From NCBI GenBank assembly GCA_030248215.1, contig JASANG010000551.1:118614-182613 (forward strand): DNA of 64,000 bases, in the 5' to 3' direction. Shown here piece after piece: positions 14,051 through 25,000 of this stretch. A program made the position numbers and the translations under genes. The notes below the pieces were generated by a model. It was not told where the DNA came from. It made no database searches and was given only the letters and a program-made list of their open reading frames with translations. How positions within the stretch are numbered: the stretch's first letter is position 1; each line of letters begins with the position of its first letter. This stretch comes from Enoplolaimus lenunculus. Its lineage: Eukaryota; Nematoda; Enoplea; Enoplida; Thoracostomopsidae.

Positions 14051-14233
14051 CACTGTAAAAATGGTGAGACTACACAAACTCATTCAAATTCGACTTGATC
14101 AGAGTCAAATTCCACTCACTGAGCGATTCAGTCAGTCGAATTTGACTCTGGCAGTCAAATTTTGACTCAGTTTGTGTAGTCCGGAAAAGCCCATTTCGGA
14201 GAGAGTCAATTTGATTCACCATTTTTTGCAGTG
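14051..14233. mobile_element. CACTGCAAAAA-ended element with TGAGTCAAA repeats
   Basis: The ends are CACTGTAAAAATGGTGAG and CACCATTTTTTGCAGTG, inverted. Inside are several GAGTCAAA/TTTGACTC blocks and the landmark ACTACACAAACT / AGTTTGTGTAGTCC, which also pair across the element. A second copy sits at 51378-51584 inside another transposon. Its ends resemble Tc1/mariner-type non-autonomous elements, and the 51-kb copy has a TA duplication. Confidence 0.75.
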
Positions 14234-14704
14234 TCCAAGCTGGCACCTGGGTTGCTATACAAATAAGGTACCGTTCTGTATAGGCACGAATTCTTATATG
14301 CATCATTAAATTATCGCAAAGAAACCGCATATATTTGCTGAAGTTCAAGTAAGAACCAGACAGCATCTTAATACAAACAAAGATTATTCAAACAGTAAAA
14401 TATACACTGTATTTTTGCCCGTTTAAAAGTTATCTTTGCTATGGATTTTAAAATCTTTCAATTGCACCGAGAAATGAAGCAGTTAACTATTAACGGAATT
14501 GTCCTGAATAAGTATGAGATCACGAGACATACCAGTTTTAATTTCCAAAAATTTGTATTCGTAATATATAATCCTTTTTCTGTTTATATTCAGATTTCAA
14601 CTAATATTTTAACTACACACACGAGCAATTGTCTTGTATTTAGGAATTACTGTGTGAAATTTAAAGACAATATCGTGATACAGACTCCAGACATATACGT
14701 CTTG

Positions 14705-15270
14705 AATTAAAGGCTTTTATTTCTTAAATTTTTCAGAAATATTGGTCAAAAATTTTTCACAGCTAAATGTCCTAAATTTGAGACTTGTTTTAAGAACGAT
14801 TAAAAAATACTTCTGAAATATAAAACAAATATGTCTGAAATACAACCGAGATTTGTCATAGAAACCGACTCCAAAACTGGAGGCTAAAGCTCTGCCCAAT
14901 ACCCTAATTTTACAGCCATAGATACGTCCAAGACGTAAACTTAGGTTGCAAGAGCCTAAGCACAACCCGAAACATCTTTGAAATTTGATTATTTATATAT
15001 CCTTTTAAGAATATAAACGGAGCAACTTTTTTACATACATAAAAATCAGAAAATTAACTATTGAATATAAGACAACCATATCTTGAAAAAAACAAATTAG
15101 TGTCTTATATATAAATTGGCAATAGCAACTTCTTGAATATAAGACATTTCATGTCTTAACCATTTAAGAAACGAATTTCTGAGCTGTTTAAGGCTATTAA
15201 TGTCTGAAATACAAGACATTTATGTCTTGATATTTTAAGAAAGGAGTCTTGAAAATTTTAAGACAATTTG
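14705..15270. repeat. field of AAGACAT / ATGTCTTA inverted repeats
   Basis: Several short blocks (GAATATAAGACA, ACATTTCATGTCTTA, AAGACATTTATGTCTTGATA, TTCTTAAATTTTTCAGAAAT) recur in both orientations and could form many small hairpins. No terminal repeat or target duplication was recognised, so this is noted as an unclassified repeat rather than a defined transposon. Confidence 0.4.
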
Positions 15271-15627
15271 TGAGTAGTCGCAAACTACCTTCAGATCTCG
15301 GACAGAACCGCAGACTGTCAGACCGAACCGGCTTTTTATCTTAAACTGCCGGGGCGGACCTGAAAATATCTAATGAACTCGTTTGATGCTCACCTACCAT
15401 ATGTGCGTGTTGCGCTTTAACATCGCCGGATTACACAGCACAGATCATATGAAACTAGCGCGGTATACGCATACATAGTTCGCATTCACATTCAAGTTTC
15501 AACCAAAAGATTACTATAAGACAAAGTCATTTTCATTTAATTAACGCTCCAAATGAATTGCACCTGCGATGCACCACGTCTTGAAAATTTCTGGATCCGC
15601 CACTGTCAGCATGCCACGAACAAAATA

Positions 15628-15633
15628 TTTATT
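15628..15633 (-). promoter_or_regulatory. AATAAA poly(A) signal of the ALR gene
   Basis: An exact AATAAA on the minus strand lies about 57 nt after the ALR stop codon, a normal distance for a short 3' untranslated region. Confidence 0.55.
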
Positions 15634-15689
15634 CTCTGTAATTTTAATAATAAAATTTTTCTCTAAAATAAACAATCAACTAATTCTAC

Positions 15690-17854
15690 TCAATCACAGG
15701 ATCCATCATCCCATCCGTCTCTCCAACGCTGCATCACCAGATCGCAATTAAATTCCGGTTTTCCTAATTTGCGATTCACGCCATTATGGAGATCACAAAA
15801 CCAACGTGACAGTGCCGTTGCCGATGATGTGTCTGGTGGACTTTTTGCAATATCCACTCGCATATCCTATAATAAACGGAATCCGTGTGTTCATTGCATG
15901 GTTGTTTATTTTTGCCTAGTGACGAAACAGAAAATTCCAAATTACCAATGTTTTACGTTTATATACATACATATCTTATAGAATGTTACTGTAGTGACCA
16001 GAATAAAAGGGGGACTGATATTTATTTGGCCTCTACAGAGGGTTCCCCCCTTGTTATTCGGTTACGGACTGTAACTATCCATTGAATTAAACGTTTATTG
16101 GTCTTGCGTCAATAGCTTGAGCGATCATGCAAGGTTATACTTAGGAATGTACTTTCAAAATTTAAGTACGCCTTAAAGATTCGAACTAAATTTTATTTGG
16201 TCCTGGAGTCATTTATGCACTACAATTCGGAATAACTGACCTTTATGGACTCTAATTAGGATTTAAAGACTCTATCCGCTTACGGAATCTTATTACGGAT
16301 ACGGACTCCTATTGATTGGGACTCAAAATAGGGACCCACTCTTATTACCCCACTCCCTCTTATTCGGGTCACTACAGTACTATACTGGGCGTAACAGTAG
16401 TAAAAGCATATTTCTAAGCGTACTTAAGCATCAGCGTAATGATATACCTATAGCGAAGTCTAGACATTTTGCGCAAAAATTAGTGCCAAGCTTAAACTTA
16501 CGTACTCTATTTCAAATAAACATGGGTCCACGTTTGGAACAAGATAACCAATTACAAAATCAAAAATTGTACACGCCATTGCTCATAATTTGTATGCATA
16601 TTAATATGATCAATAGACCGAAAACCAAAAGTGATGGATTCCACGTTCTTTGGCGATTTTATTGCATTTCGGTTACGTCGGATAGCGCGGTGACAAGTAA
16701 ACATCTAACCCAGATCTCTAGATATACGCAGCCAAAATAGACTAATAATTAAATAATTAATCTTGCTTTATTTTTTGCATTTGAGTTTAATTTATAAGCA
16801 AAGCATAGCAACTTACCGCTGCGCAAGGCTCGCACGGATAAAACTGTGAAAACAATTCAACAAACTGTTTCATATCGGATTTCTGTTTTTGCGTCGGAGC
16901 GTCAGGATAATGAGCGGCCATCGTGTGTACAAACGCCCACGTCGCGACACCGAGACTATCTTTGTCTAATGGACAATTTGCCGTAGGAATGTTATTATGA
17001 TTAGTATTGGCCATGATTTGACTAGTATCGGTACTTGTCGAAGCTCGTTCGTCGTTTAATGACGCGTCTGATGATTTAATCGACGCTGTTGAATCTGCTG
17101 TTGAGCTATCTGATGGTGTTCCTGAAGTTAAATTAAACCAAAACGAATTCAGGATAACCAAATTTGCACGTTTACGAAACAAAATTATCAGCCACTGAAG
17201 CTATAACATAAATTGTACTTCAATATGTAACACAACCCACCCTTTGATCGATAGCTACGAGATATTGTATTGGTTTAGGTTCCAGTATGAAATTAATACC
17301 TGTATCACCAGTTGATGGTAGGTCTTGTACCGTTTCAATACGTCGTTGGAAATTACATTTCTTATGTTTAACGACGTTTATGCTGCACAAACTTTCAGAC
17401 CTAACTTTCAGACCTGCAGCTGTTGACGGACGCACTTGCAGGCCACATGCGTTGTGATTTCCAATAGCCCACCAAAGTTAGGATGCAAAACAACACCAAA
17501 TATATATTTCGTAGCGTATATTGCTATGTTGGTTTATTTTGCTACGATAATGCCAGGAGTTTATTGGTTTCAAAATGTATGGGTTGCGCTATATATACGT
17601 ACTTGACGTCCGGCGCCGTTCGTCACCGTGTGTCACCTGTATGGCGCCGTCCATCACCGTCCGTCACTCGTACGACGCCGACCGCCACCATACGTTATCG
17701 TACGTGCGTTGTTTGCGTACGATACCGTCACGGTGATGGACAACGCCGCACGTCAAAAAAGTATAACGCAACCCGATACCTGTATATTCCTGTCTCTTTT
17801 GTCTCATCCATGTTTTAAAATCAACACACGTACGACACAGTTTCTTGACAGTTC
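15690..17854 (-). CDS. GFER: FAD-linked sulfhydryl oxidase ALR/ERV1 (5' end unresolved)
   Basis: ERV1/ALR oxidises thiols in the mitochondrial intermembrane space, passing electrons through FAD to cytochrome c or oxygen; with MIA40 it drives import of cysteine-rich proteins. Three exons join in phase: 17780-17854, 16817-17121, and 15690-15866 with the stop at 15690-15692. The first exon carries the shuttle motif [11 protein letters not shown] (CxxC). The second holds [19 protein letters not shown] and the redox centre FYPCEPC. The third holds [20 protein letters not shown], whose cysteines are spaced CX16C as in the family, and ends [12 protein letters not shown], almost as in human ALR. Splice sites are GT-AG (GTATCG/TTCAG, GTAAGT/TATAG). 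Odd: a roughly 50-residue Ser/Thr/Asp/Asn-rich linker separates the CRTC segment from the core, where human ALR has about a dozen residues. No start codon is visible in the first exon, which begins with a splice acceptor. The introns contain one transposon each. Confidence 0.93.
15989..16377. mobile_element. CTGTAGTGACC-ended element, copy 1, in an ALR intron
   Basis: The ends are CTGTAGTGACCAGAATAA and TTATTCGGGTCACTACAG, inverted, flanked by TA on both sides as for Tc1/mariner-type elements. At 389 bp it has no transposase. Internal landmarks GATATTTATTTGGCCTC and TTATTCGGTTACGGACT are shared by all copies. It lies in the intron before the last ALR exon. Confidence 0.85.
17581..17774. mobile_element. 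GC-rich fold-back element next to an ALR splice donor
   Basis: The ends are GGGTTGCGCTATATATACGT and its imperfect complement CGCAACCC preceded by AAGTATAA; TTGACGTCCGGCG pairs with CGCCGCACGTCAA. The centre repeats CACCGTCCGTCAC and CGTACGA steps and is far more G+C-rich than its surroundings. The element ends 5 bp from the donor GT of the ALR exon at 17780. Confidence 0.6.
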
Positions 17855-18229
17855 CTGAAGTAACATTCAATCATTTCATTATATATTAAGCTAAATCCAA
17901 TGATTAAGGAACATACACTCAAATATTGAAAATTTAAGTTTCATATTGGTTCGCTGTTGAATTTTGAGCACAACTTTTTTCCAAAGTTTGTGTAAACTGT
18001 CTGCAAGTGCCCTCCAGTAAATAAAAGATATGTAAACACTAATAAATTAGACCGTAGCTACAAAGTTTCAGTTGACCGATCTCTAAAAACCTCCCAAAAA
18101 TGTTGCATATTGCAGATTACATTTTTAACCAAGAACTTGAAGATTATAATTATACGAGCTCGAACGTTAGTAATAACTGTAGATGAAACCTGTTTTATAC
18201 ATCTAGCAAGTTGACTAACGATAACTCAC

Positions 18230-18258
18230 CATTTTCGATAAAGTTTAAGCAGTCAAAG
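18230..18258 (-). CDS. candidate upstream ALR exon
   Basis: The minus strand reads an acceptor-like CCACCTTTCTAG, then a 29-nt stretch ending AAT-G before a perfect donor GTGAGT. Spliced to 17854 the phase is right and gives residues FDCLNFIEN followed by [10 protein letters not shown]. There is no ATG, and the frame stays open upstream into a transposon end at 18274, so the true first exon may lie elsewhere. The call rests only on phase and donor quality. Confidence 0.3.
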
Positions 18259-18273
18259 CTAGAAAGGTGGCTA

Positions 18274-18719
18274 CTGTAGTGACCCGAATAAGAGGGGGAC
18301 TGATATTTATTTGGTCTCTCCAGAGAACACCCCCCTTGTTGTTCGGTTACGGACTTTATTTATTTTTCATCCACGCTCCGCCATCCTTCGTTACTGTTAT
18401 ATATCCAGTACTGCAACTATCCGCTGAATTAAACGTTTATTTGTCTTGTGTCAATGGCTTGAGCGATAATCCAAGGCCTATACTTAGAAATGTAGTTTTA
18501 AAATTTAAGTACGCTTTGAAGTTTCCAACTCAAATTATTTGGGCCTGGAGTCCTTTATGCGCTACAATTAGGGATAATTGACATTTATGGACTCTAATTT
18601 GGTTTTACGGACACTATCCGCTTATGGATTCTTATTAGGGATACGGACTCCTATTGATTGGTACGCAAAATGGGAACCCCCTCTTATTACCCTTCCCCCT
18701 CTTATTCGGGTCAATACAG
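18274..18719. mobile_element. CTGTAGTGACC-ended element, copy 2
   Basis: The ends are CTGTAGTGACCCGAATAAG and CTTATTCGGGTCAATACAG. At 446 bp it is longer than copy 1 because it keeps a middle part with CCACGCTCCGCCATCCTTCG, also seen in the 40-kb copy. It lies just upstream of the ALR exons, so it may sit at the 5' end of that gene. Confidence 0.85.
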
Positions 18720-18725
18720 TTCACA

Positions 18726-19790
18726 ACATTCCGAAAAAACACTAAAATATAAAAATAATTGGACGCAAGGAAGCTACAGAACTAAAGTCAGCAAACACAA
18801 ACCTTCTGAACTGGAATCACTCATCTTTACTGTTGTTTAAATAGTTTCGCCGCTTTAAACAGATAATAGATTCGCCACATTAAGTTAATTATGCTTAAGT
18901 AACTAACTGATAACCAATTGACAATGGCCAAATTTGTAAGACAGAAAACAGGAAACGTTTGAAAATTGACCGAAGCATCGTTTAAATTCCAAATTTGCTT
19001 CTATAAACCGGCATTTTCAAACAGCTGCACCCTGCTGAAAAGGAAACAGTTATGCAATTATTCAGGTGCAACCGAAGGTGACAAATAACGGAGTCGGTGG
19101 TCACCAAAACTTGCCGGAGCCCGAGGTCAACGAAACTTGCCGGAGCCGGAGATGACGCGAAATTATAAGTAGCAGGGTGCAACTGGAGGTAAAAAATACC
19201 GGAGCCGGCGGTCAACGAAACTTGCCGGAGCCGGAGATGAGGTGAAATTAGGTTAGTAAACAAGATGGTTAATTAGTGAATTTTATCCAATATCTGCAAC
19301 ATGTTGTTAAGTTGTTTAGTTTTACGCTAACTTTCTGCAAAATTTCGGAAACTCTTTCTTAAAAATTGTGACAAAAGTAAAACGAAACGCGCTAAAATTT
19401 GTGTTTCGGCTGGACTGCAATAAAGTAAGCATAAGCGTTAGGTTAATTTTTTGTTTAAGCTTAGGCTTAGGTGTGAGCTCATTCTTACACCTAGGCTTAG
19501 ACTTATAAATCTTCTTATACTAACTGAAACGGTCCTGTTTCGTACATTTACCATTTTACCAAACATCTAAAAAGCGTTGTCAAAAATTTTGGCTTAGGTT
19601 TATTTTTAAGAAATCCCGATAGTTTGTCCTTAAAATTGTAAGTACCAATATACCGCACTATTTTTAGCAATAAAAAACAGTACATATGTATATGATTGCT
19701 GGAAACGTTTTCTGCGTATGGTTCCACTGCCCTTCATCTATAAATTGACCCAATTTTTCGTCATTGGCTCTACCGCAACTGATTACAAGC
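18726..19790. other. intergenic stretch with repeat debris
   Basis: Between 19020 and 19260 there is a run of CCGGAGCCGGAG-like steps with GCAGGGTGCAACTGGAGG at 19173, remnants of the CAGGGTGCAAC family. At 19430-19505 there is TTAGGCTTAGGTGTGAGC and CCTAGGCTTAGAC, a remnant of the TTAGGC-bearing family. No gene was seen. Confidence 0.5.
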
Positions 19791-19872
19791 AGAGGTCTGC
19801 CTCCGGCTTCGTCGTATCCAGATGCAACTCAATAGAATTTATGATGGAGTTCTGACAGTTTCGGTATAGTTA
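19791..19872 (+). repeat. direct repeat, left copy, beside a LINE fragment
   Basis: It begins AGAGGTCTGCCTCCGGCTTC and ends GACAGTTTCGGTATAGTTA. A slightly diverged second copy is at 20727-20818. Both resemble the inner part of CAGGGTGCAAC elements (compare 42703-42730). Confidence 0.75.
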
Positions 19873-20031
19873 GGCAGAAAGAGGTTTACTTACATTAACA
19901 CTACCAAGTGTTGCTCAAACACCTGGTTTATAACATAGGTTTATAACACAGTTTATAGCATACATAAGTTAAACTTTGAAAGTTAACATAAGAACACTAT
20001 ATATCGTTGCAAATAATCGCGTCTATTTCCT

Positions 20032-20726
20032 TTAAATGTCTTTTAATCTGAAACCTAATGGGTTTCTTGACGGTTCAGTGATCGCTTCGAAGCATTTTTG
20101 AAAAAGTGAAGTTCTTAATCTTACTTTCAACCTGCACAAAGAACGAAAAATGTTTGTTTTAATAATAACCTTCGGCGATTCAATTTCATTTTCAAAGTTG
20201 AGCAAGCAACGCGCTCTCCAAATAGCAAACAGAGCTTGTTGCACCACCCAGTTGAAACCAACCTGTCTGTAAGGACATTCCACTTGTTTCCCAAGAATTA
20301 TATCAGTAAAATCGAAATACGTTGTCCTTGTTATATTCAAGAAAAAGGGGGTCAGTTCTAAGAAAAAATTATATGCACGCGGGCAATGTATAAATACATG
20401 GGGGTTGTCCTCAACATTTTGAACATTTAACTGTTCGCAATACAAACATAAATTGGTGCGGTCTGTAAAATGCGCCAGTCTATTGTTAGTCAATAGACAC
20501 CTATGCCTTAGTTTAAAGACAAGGTCTCGAATCTTGCCATCAACGCATTTGGCTTTAACCCATTCCCATGATTTTTTAATATAGTTAATATCAACACCGA
20601 TATATTCTGCCCAAAAAAGATCCCGGGGAGTCATATCACTTTTATATTGATGAGAGATCCATAAATGATAAACATATTTAGCCTTTACATTTTTAGTGAC
20701 AAGTTTATTTCCAAATATCCCACAAA
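20032..20726 (-). pseudogene. C-terminal fragment of a LINE reverse-transcriptase polyprotein
   Basis: The minus strand encodes about 230 residues without a stop, ending at 20032. The middle reads KIRDLVFKLRHRCLLTNNRL, then a CxxC-x(n)-HxxxxC cluster (LCLYCEQ..NPHVFIHCPRA), followed by FNWVVQQALFAIWRARCLLN. This is the zinc-binding region that follows the reverse transcriptase in many non-LTR retrotransposons. The reverse transcriptase and endonuclease are missing, so it is a truncated relic. The frame runs on to 20778, but its first residues come from a flanking repeat and no real start is present. There is no poly(A) tail by which to judge the insertion end. The family is not assigned. Confidence 0.7.
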
Positions 20727-20818
20727 AGAGGTCTGCCTCCGGCTTCGGTGTAAAATCGATCTCCGGACGCAACTTCAATAGAATTTAAGATGGAATTCTG
20801 ACAGTTTCGGTATAGTTA
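20727..20818 (+). repeat. direct repeat, right copy, beside a LINE fragment
   Basis: Begins AGAGGTCTGCCTCCGGCTTC and ends GACAGTTTCGGTATAGTTA, as the copy at 19791-19872 does, with a short extra block (GTAAAATCGATCTCCGGA). The two frame the LINE fragment, but at about 80-90 bp they are too long to be its target duplication. Confidence 0.75.
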
Positions 20819-21519
20819 AATCTATCATACCTTTGTAAAAGTTATGCTATACAACGCATTTGTTTGTAGTTTTATAACTTTAGGGCAAATTTTGATGGTT
20901 TTAGGAAATTCAATAGCATTTTGTATTATACCTAATTTTGCTTCTTCTCCGTCTCCCTATGTCTGACCTACGCTTGTACTCGGTCCACCACAAAATTACC
21001 GATTTGAGTGGAATTTGCTAGTGTTGACAATATTCCGCCAAAAAATATTGTAAAACTTCAATGTAGAAGTTGGCATTAAAGCCTCATAATGTGCCCTACC
21101 AGTTTACTAGCAAACTGCTCGAATGGCACAACTTTTATTAAATCAAATTAATTTGACCACCGAGACTGCGATCTGGAGGCGGATTTTCTACCGGAACCAG
21201 AGGCTGACCTCTGGTTCGCCTTGATATGCCTTGGTTCGAGCTAAGGTGCAATCGAAGTCGGGGGACGGCGACACTGGATGCCTCTTAAAGTAACATGGGC
21301 TGAAATTGCCTTAACCTAAGGCAAAAGCCGATTTTTTGCTGGTTGAAGGAAGGCATCTGGCCGAAACCTGATTTAAGCTTATGTAGATTGCACGAGCTTT
21401 GCACTGCTTTACTGAACTGATTCAAAACCACTCGAAATATTCCACAAATAACTATAATTTACTAAATTTAAACCAGAAACAATAAATGCAATAGAATAAC
21501 AAAAAATAAAACACCGATT
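20819..21519. other. intergenic stretch
   Basis: CCGG-rich debris is present at 21165-21230 and a CTCTTAAAGTAACATGGGCT end type at 21282. No gene was seen. Confidence 0.45.
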
Positions 21520-21734
21520 ACAGACCGGAATAAGAGAAGGGTGACTGACATTTTTATTTCACCTCTCCAAAGAGCATCTTTTTTGCTACAGGGTTCCAGA
21601 CTGTCATTTGGACGATTCAAACCTTCCACATTCTATTTACGGACTCTAATTAGGGACATAGACAGCTGTGGACTCCGACACAAAATAGGGATGCTGATCT
21701 CTTAGGCCACCTTCTCTTATTTGAGTCACTACAG
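21520..21734. mobile_element. CTGTAGTGACC-ended element, decayed copy 3
   Basis: The right end CTCTTATTTGAGTCACTACAG is clear. The left end is worn (CAGACCGGAATAAGAG). At about 215 bp it has lost much of the middle compared with copies 1 and 2. Confidence 0.65.
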
Positions 21735-22044
21735 TAAATAAACCTGTGTTGGGAACTATGCGTAAAAATGGTTTAGACAAGACACATGAAACACCTAACA
21801 TCCTAAAAACTCTGAGTGCTCATTTGAAACAAATTATAGCTGATCAATAAATATAAATACCACTTTAGAACATATTTTGTTTAAAAACATATTATGGTTG
21901 TTTCGATGTGTTGTTCGACAACTTAGCACACAAACAGCGAAACATAAAAATTCTGTTTCTACGCCCTGTTATCATACACCTAGCACGTAGCACCGAACAC
22001 ATCCATAACAATATCTAATATGATTACACCATAGAAAAAACACA

Positions 22045-25000
22045 TTAAGTTGGCATTCTGATCGCTCCATCCAATCGAATAACTTCACCGTTAACATACG
22101 GATTTTCAATGATCCACTGAACTGTATGCGCAAATTCATCTGGAACACCAAGGCGACTAGGACACGGAATGGTAGAGGCCAAAAAAGTTCGCACTTTATC
22201 TGGAAGCGACGCTAGCAGAGGCGTATCAAACAAGCCTGAAGCGTTAAATATAAAGAAAAATGAACCTAACACAAGTAAACTACAGAGATTAAAATGCCAA
22301 ATGGGTCAAATGCCAAATGGGTCAAGGTAAGTCACCCATTTGCCTATTGCACGTCACCCACAGCTACTGGATCCATTGTCTATGACGTGGTGGATAACCG
22401 AACACATAACAACGTTTAATGACGTATCTGCTGATTTAGTAATTGCTAGCGCTGTACATAAAACTGAGTTGGTATATTTATTTATTGAGCGAAGCGAAAC
22501 GCGAAGCGTTTCATGTTTTGTACTCTGGGGTCGAAAGGTAGATGTCCGTCCATCCGTCCGTCGAAAAGAATCCTAGGAACGGCTGAACCGATTTTGATAA
22601 TTTTTTTTGTTTGAAAACTAATTATCCTGGGCTGTTAACCTCGCATTGGGGTCTTAAAATTTTAAGCCGTTTATTAGCTACAGGCTAATTTGCATAATTA
22701 TTTAAGTCTAAATTAGGACTTTCTACATTATTTCACTAATTATTACAGTTACAAGCAATCTAATTTCAGCACTAAATGGTTTTTGGATGCGAGGAATTTG
22801 AATAGACTGTTTACAAACCTCCGAAACCGATAATTTATTCGTTAGCTAATAGATAATTTGCATATTAGCATAATTTATGAGCCTAAATTAGGACTTTTTT
22901 TACAATATTGCACTAATTATATTCGGGTTAAAAGCAATCTAATTTCGTTACTAAAAGGTTTTTGGGAGCGAGAAACTTGAATAAATTGTTTACACCTCCA
23001 AAACCAATAATTGAATAGTTAGCTAATAGCTAATTGGCATATTAGCATACTTGACAAGATAAAATTAAGACTTTTTAAATTATTTCAAATTGTTTACAAA
23101 CCTCCAAAACTGATAAGTGAATAGTTAGCTAAGAACTAATTTGCAAACAACCTTAATTGCTTACGTGTGTTCGAGTTTCGCTCAACAAATGTAGTTCCAC
23201 TACGACTGGTTCAGCAATGTTATATTACGACCCACATATTACCACATATTAAAGGAATGCATTGGAGTAACTAAGAGGTAGTGCCATAATCGCACTGTTC
23301 ACAACGTCTATGTACTTTTATGCAAACGTATTTAAAATATAAAAACAGTTAAAATTAGAAACACGAGTCACATGACATGGGTCGAAACTGTGAAGAATGA
23401 CCGGTTAAAATTCTCCAACTTTTGACCCATGACAAGCGTGCAAGCAGAATAAAAATTATATTATGCACCGGAAACGGAACCATAAAGTAAGAATGATAGT
23501 GGATTTTTTCATTGGAATCAAAACCAGGTGGTATAAAACATACGTAACTGTTACCGAAAAATTAATTGTTAGCACACCTTCTATAAAACATTACCACCGT
23601 ATGATCTCTCACCGTGTTATCATGTTAACATGAACACTATTGTTTATGTTGAAACGGTACACTGATATTTGAAAGAAATTCTGTGAAATTCTTCTTACAT
23701 TTCTATTTGCACAGTGCTCCTACGCATTAGTTCGAATATTAGAAATTTGTCAAAGTCGTTCAAGTCTAACTTTTGAAAATAGTAATTATCAACACCAAAA
23801 ATTACAGAAAACCCGGTGAAAACACTCTGACTATTATCCATTGAGTTATTTACAAATCTGTTATTTTGTTGCTGCCTGAGTATTAATATTGTCCCACGAA
23901 CCTTCAACAACAATAATTTACTTGTACGTCTCACCACTTAAAACACTGGAACAAAATTCCGCACGTAACTAAACTTTCCTTTAGACAAATATTTCGATAA
24001 ACCTAAAAATATATTAAATCTGAAAATGCCCTTACCTGGAGCAATTCCGACGGCCCTAATGCCATGATTTGCGAGATCGCGAGCCATCGGAAGTACCATG
24101 CCTGCAACTGCAGCCTTACTTGACGCATATGCAGTTTGTCCCATTTGACCTTCGTAAGCGGCAATGCTTGAAGTATTAATCACAACACCTAAATTTACCG
24201 ACTCTACCATTATAAGATAATACATAACTTTTTCTGTGCAAAACAAATTTTGCTTTTAAACTACCAGTTAAAACTCTGAATTCAACAAAGTAACCGTTTT
24301 GACATTTCATCATTACCATTGCTTAGCCGTATGCCCTGCTGACGACACAAATAGGAAACGCATAAAACACAACAATAACAACGAGATTAAATATCAGCCG
24401 TGGGCGCAACATTAATTATTTCCCTTACTGCAACATATCAAAATAAGAACCGTACTGGCCAAAATAATTTATTTTGACAAACCTCTTTGTTTATTCGAGT
24501 TTATATCGTTCTTTCCAATCAGACCGACTGACAGTCTACATACATTGAATGTACCAATGACATTAGTCTGGAACGCAACACATAACACATGTATTCCACT
24601 ATTACATACACGATCTGATCTCACAGTGCCGCTCGTTTACAGAACCCCTATTAACAATAATGCAAATAGATGCAAATTAAATAAAAACAATATGTAGATT
24701 TCGTGCCATTGACAATTGAGCAATTATATATATTTATATATATTATATATTATATATAATACTAAGAACATTATTTTGTTCTGCTGCTGCTGCTTTGCCA
24801 AAGCAACAGGTTACGACCGGATATTAACGTACTGGGTACCGCAGTCGGATAATGAATTATTAACCGGAACCGAATATATATCATCAAAATTTGACCAAAG
24901 GTATATGTCTTCATTGAATTTCCGTGTAGGGTTAGCTTGAATTTTTCGTTTTTACTTTTGTGCAGCAACAGTTAAACTTCTTGTGCAAATTTTAAAAGGA

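Larger units (their letters stand above)
13674..15627. other. gene-free stretch downstream of the ALR gene
   Basis: Holds the TGAGTCAAA element at 14051-14233 and the AAGACAT repeat field at 14705-15270. Otherwise nothing coding was seen. Confidence 0.45.

Noticed and set aside
16312-16740. 142-codon plus-strand open frame
   Set aside because: It begins inside the CTGTAGTGACC element and runs into an ALR intron; no motif or coding composition.
17220-17435. open minus-strand frame between ALR exons, first thought to be an ALR exon
   Set aside because: The exon at 17780-17854 with [11 protein letters not shown] joins directly and in phase to 17121; no room or homology for this segment.
18267-18581. 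104-codon plus-strand open frame
   Set aside because: Lies within a non-autonomous transposon; similar frames are not kept in the other copies.
24720-24765. regulatory TATA cluster
   Set aside because: A simple TATATA microsatellite in an HSD17B10 intron.
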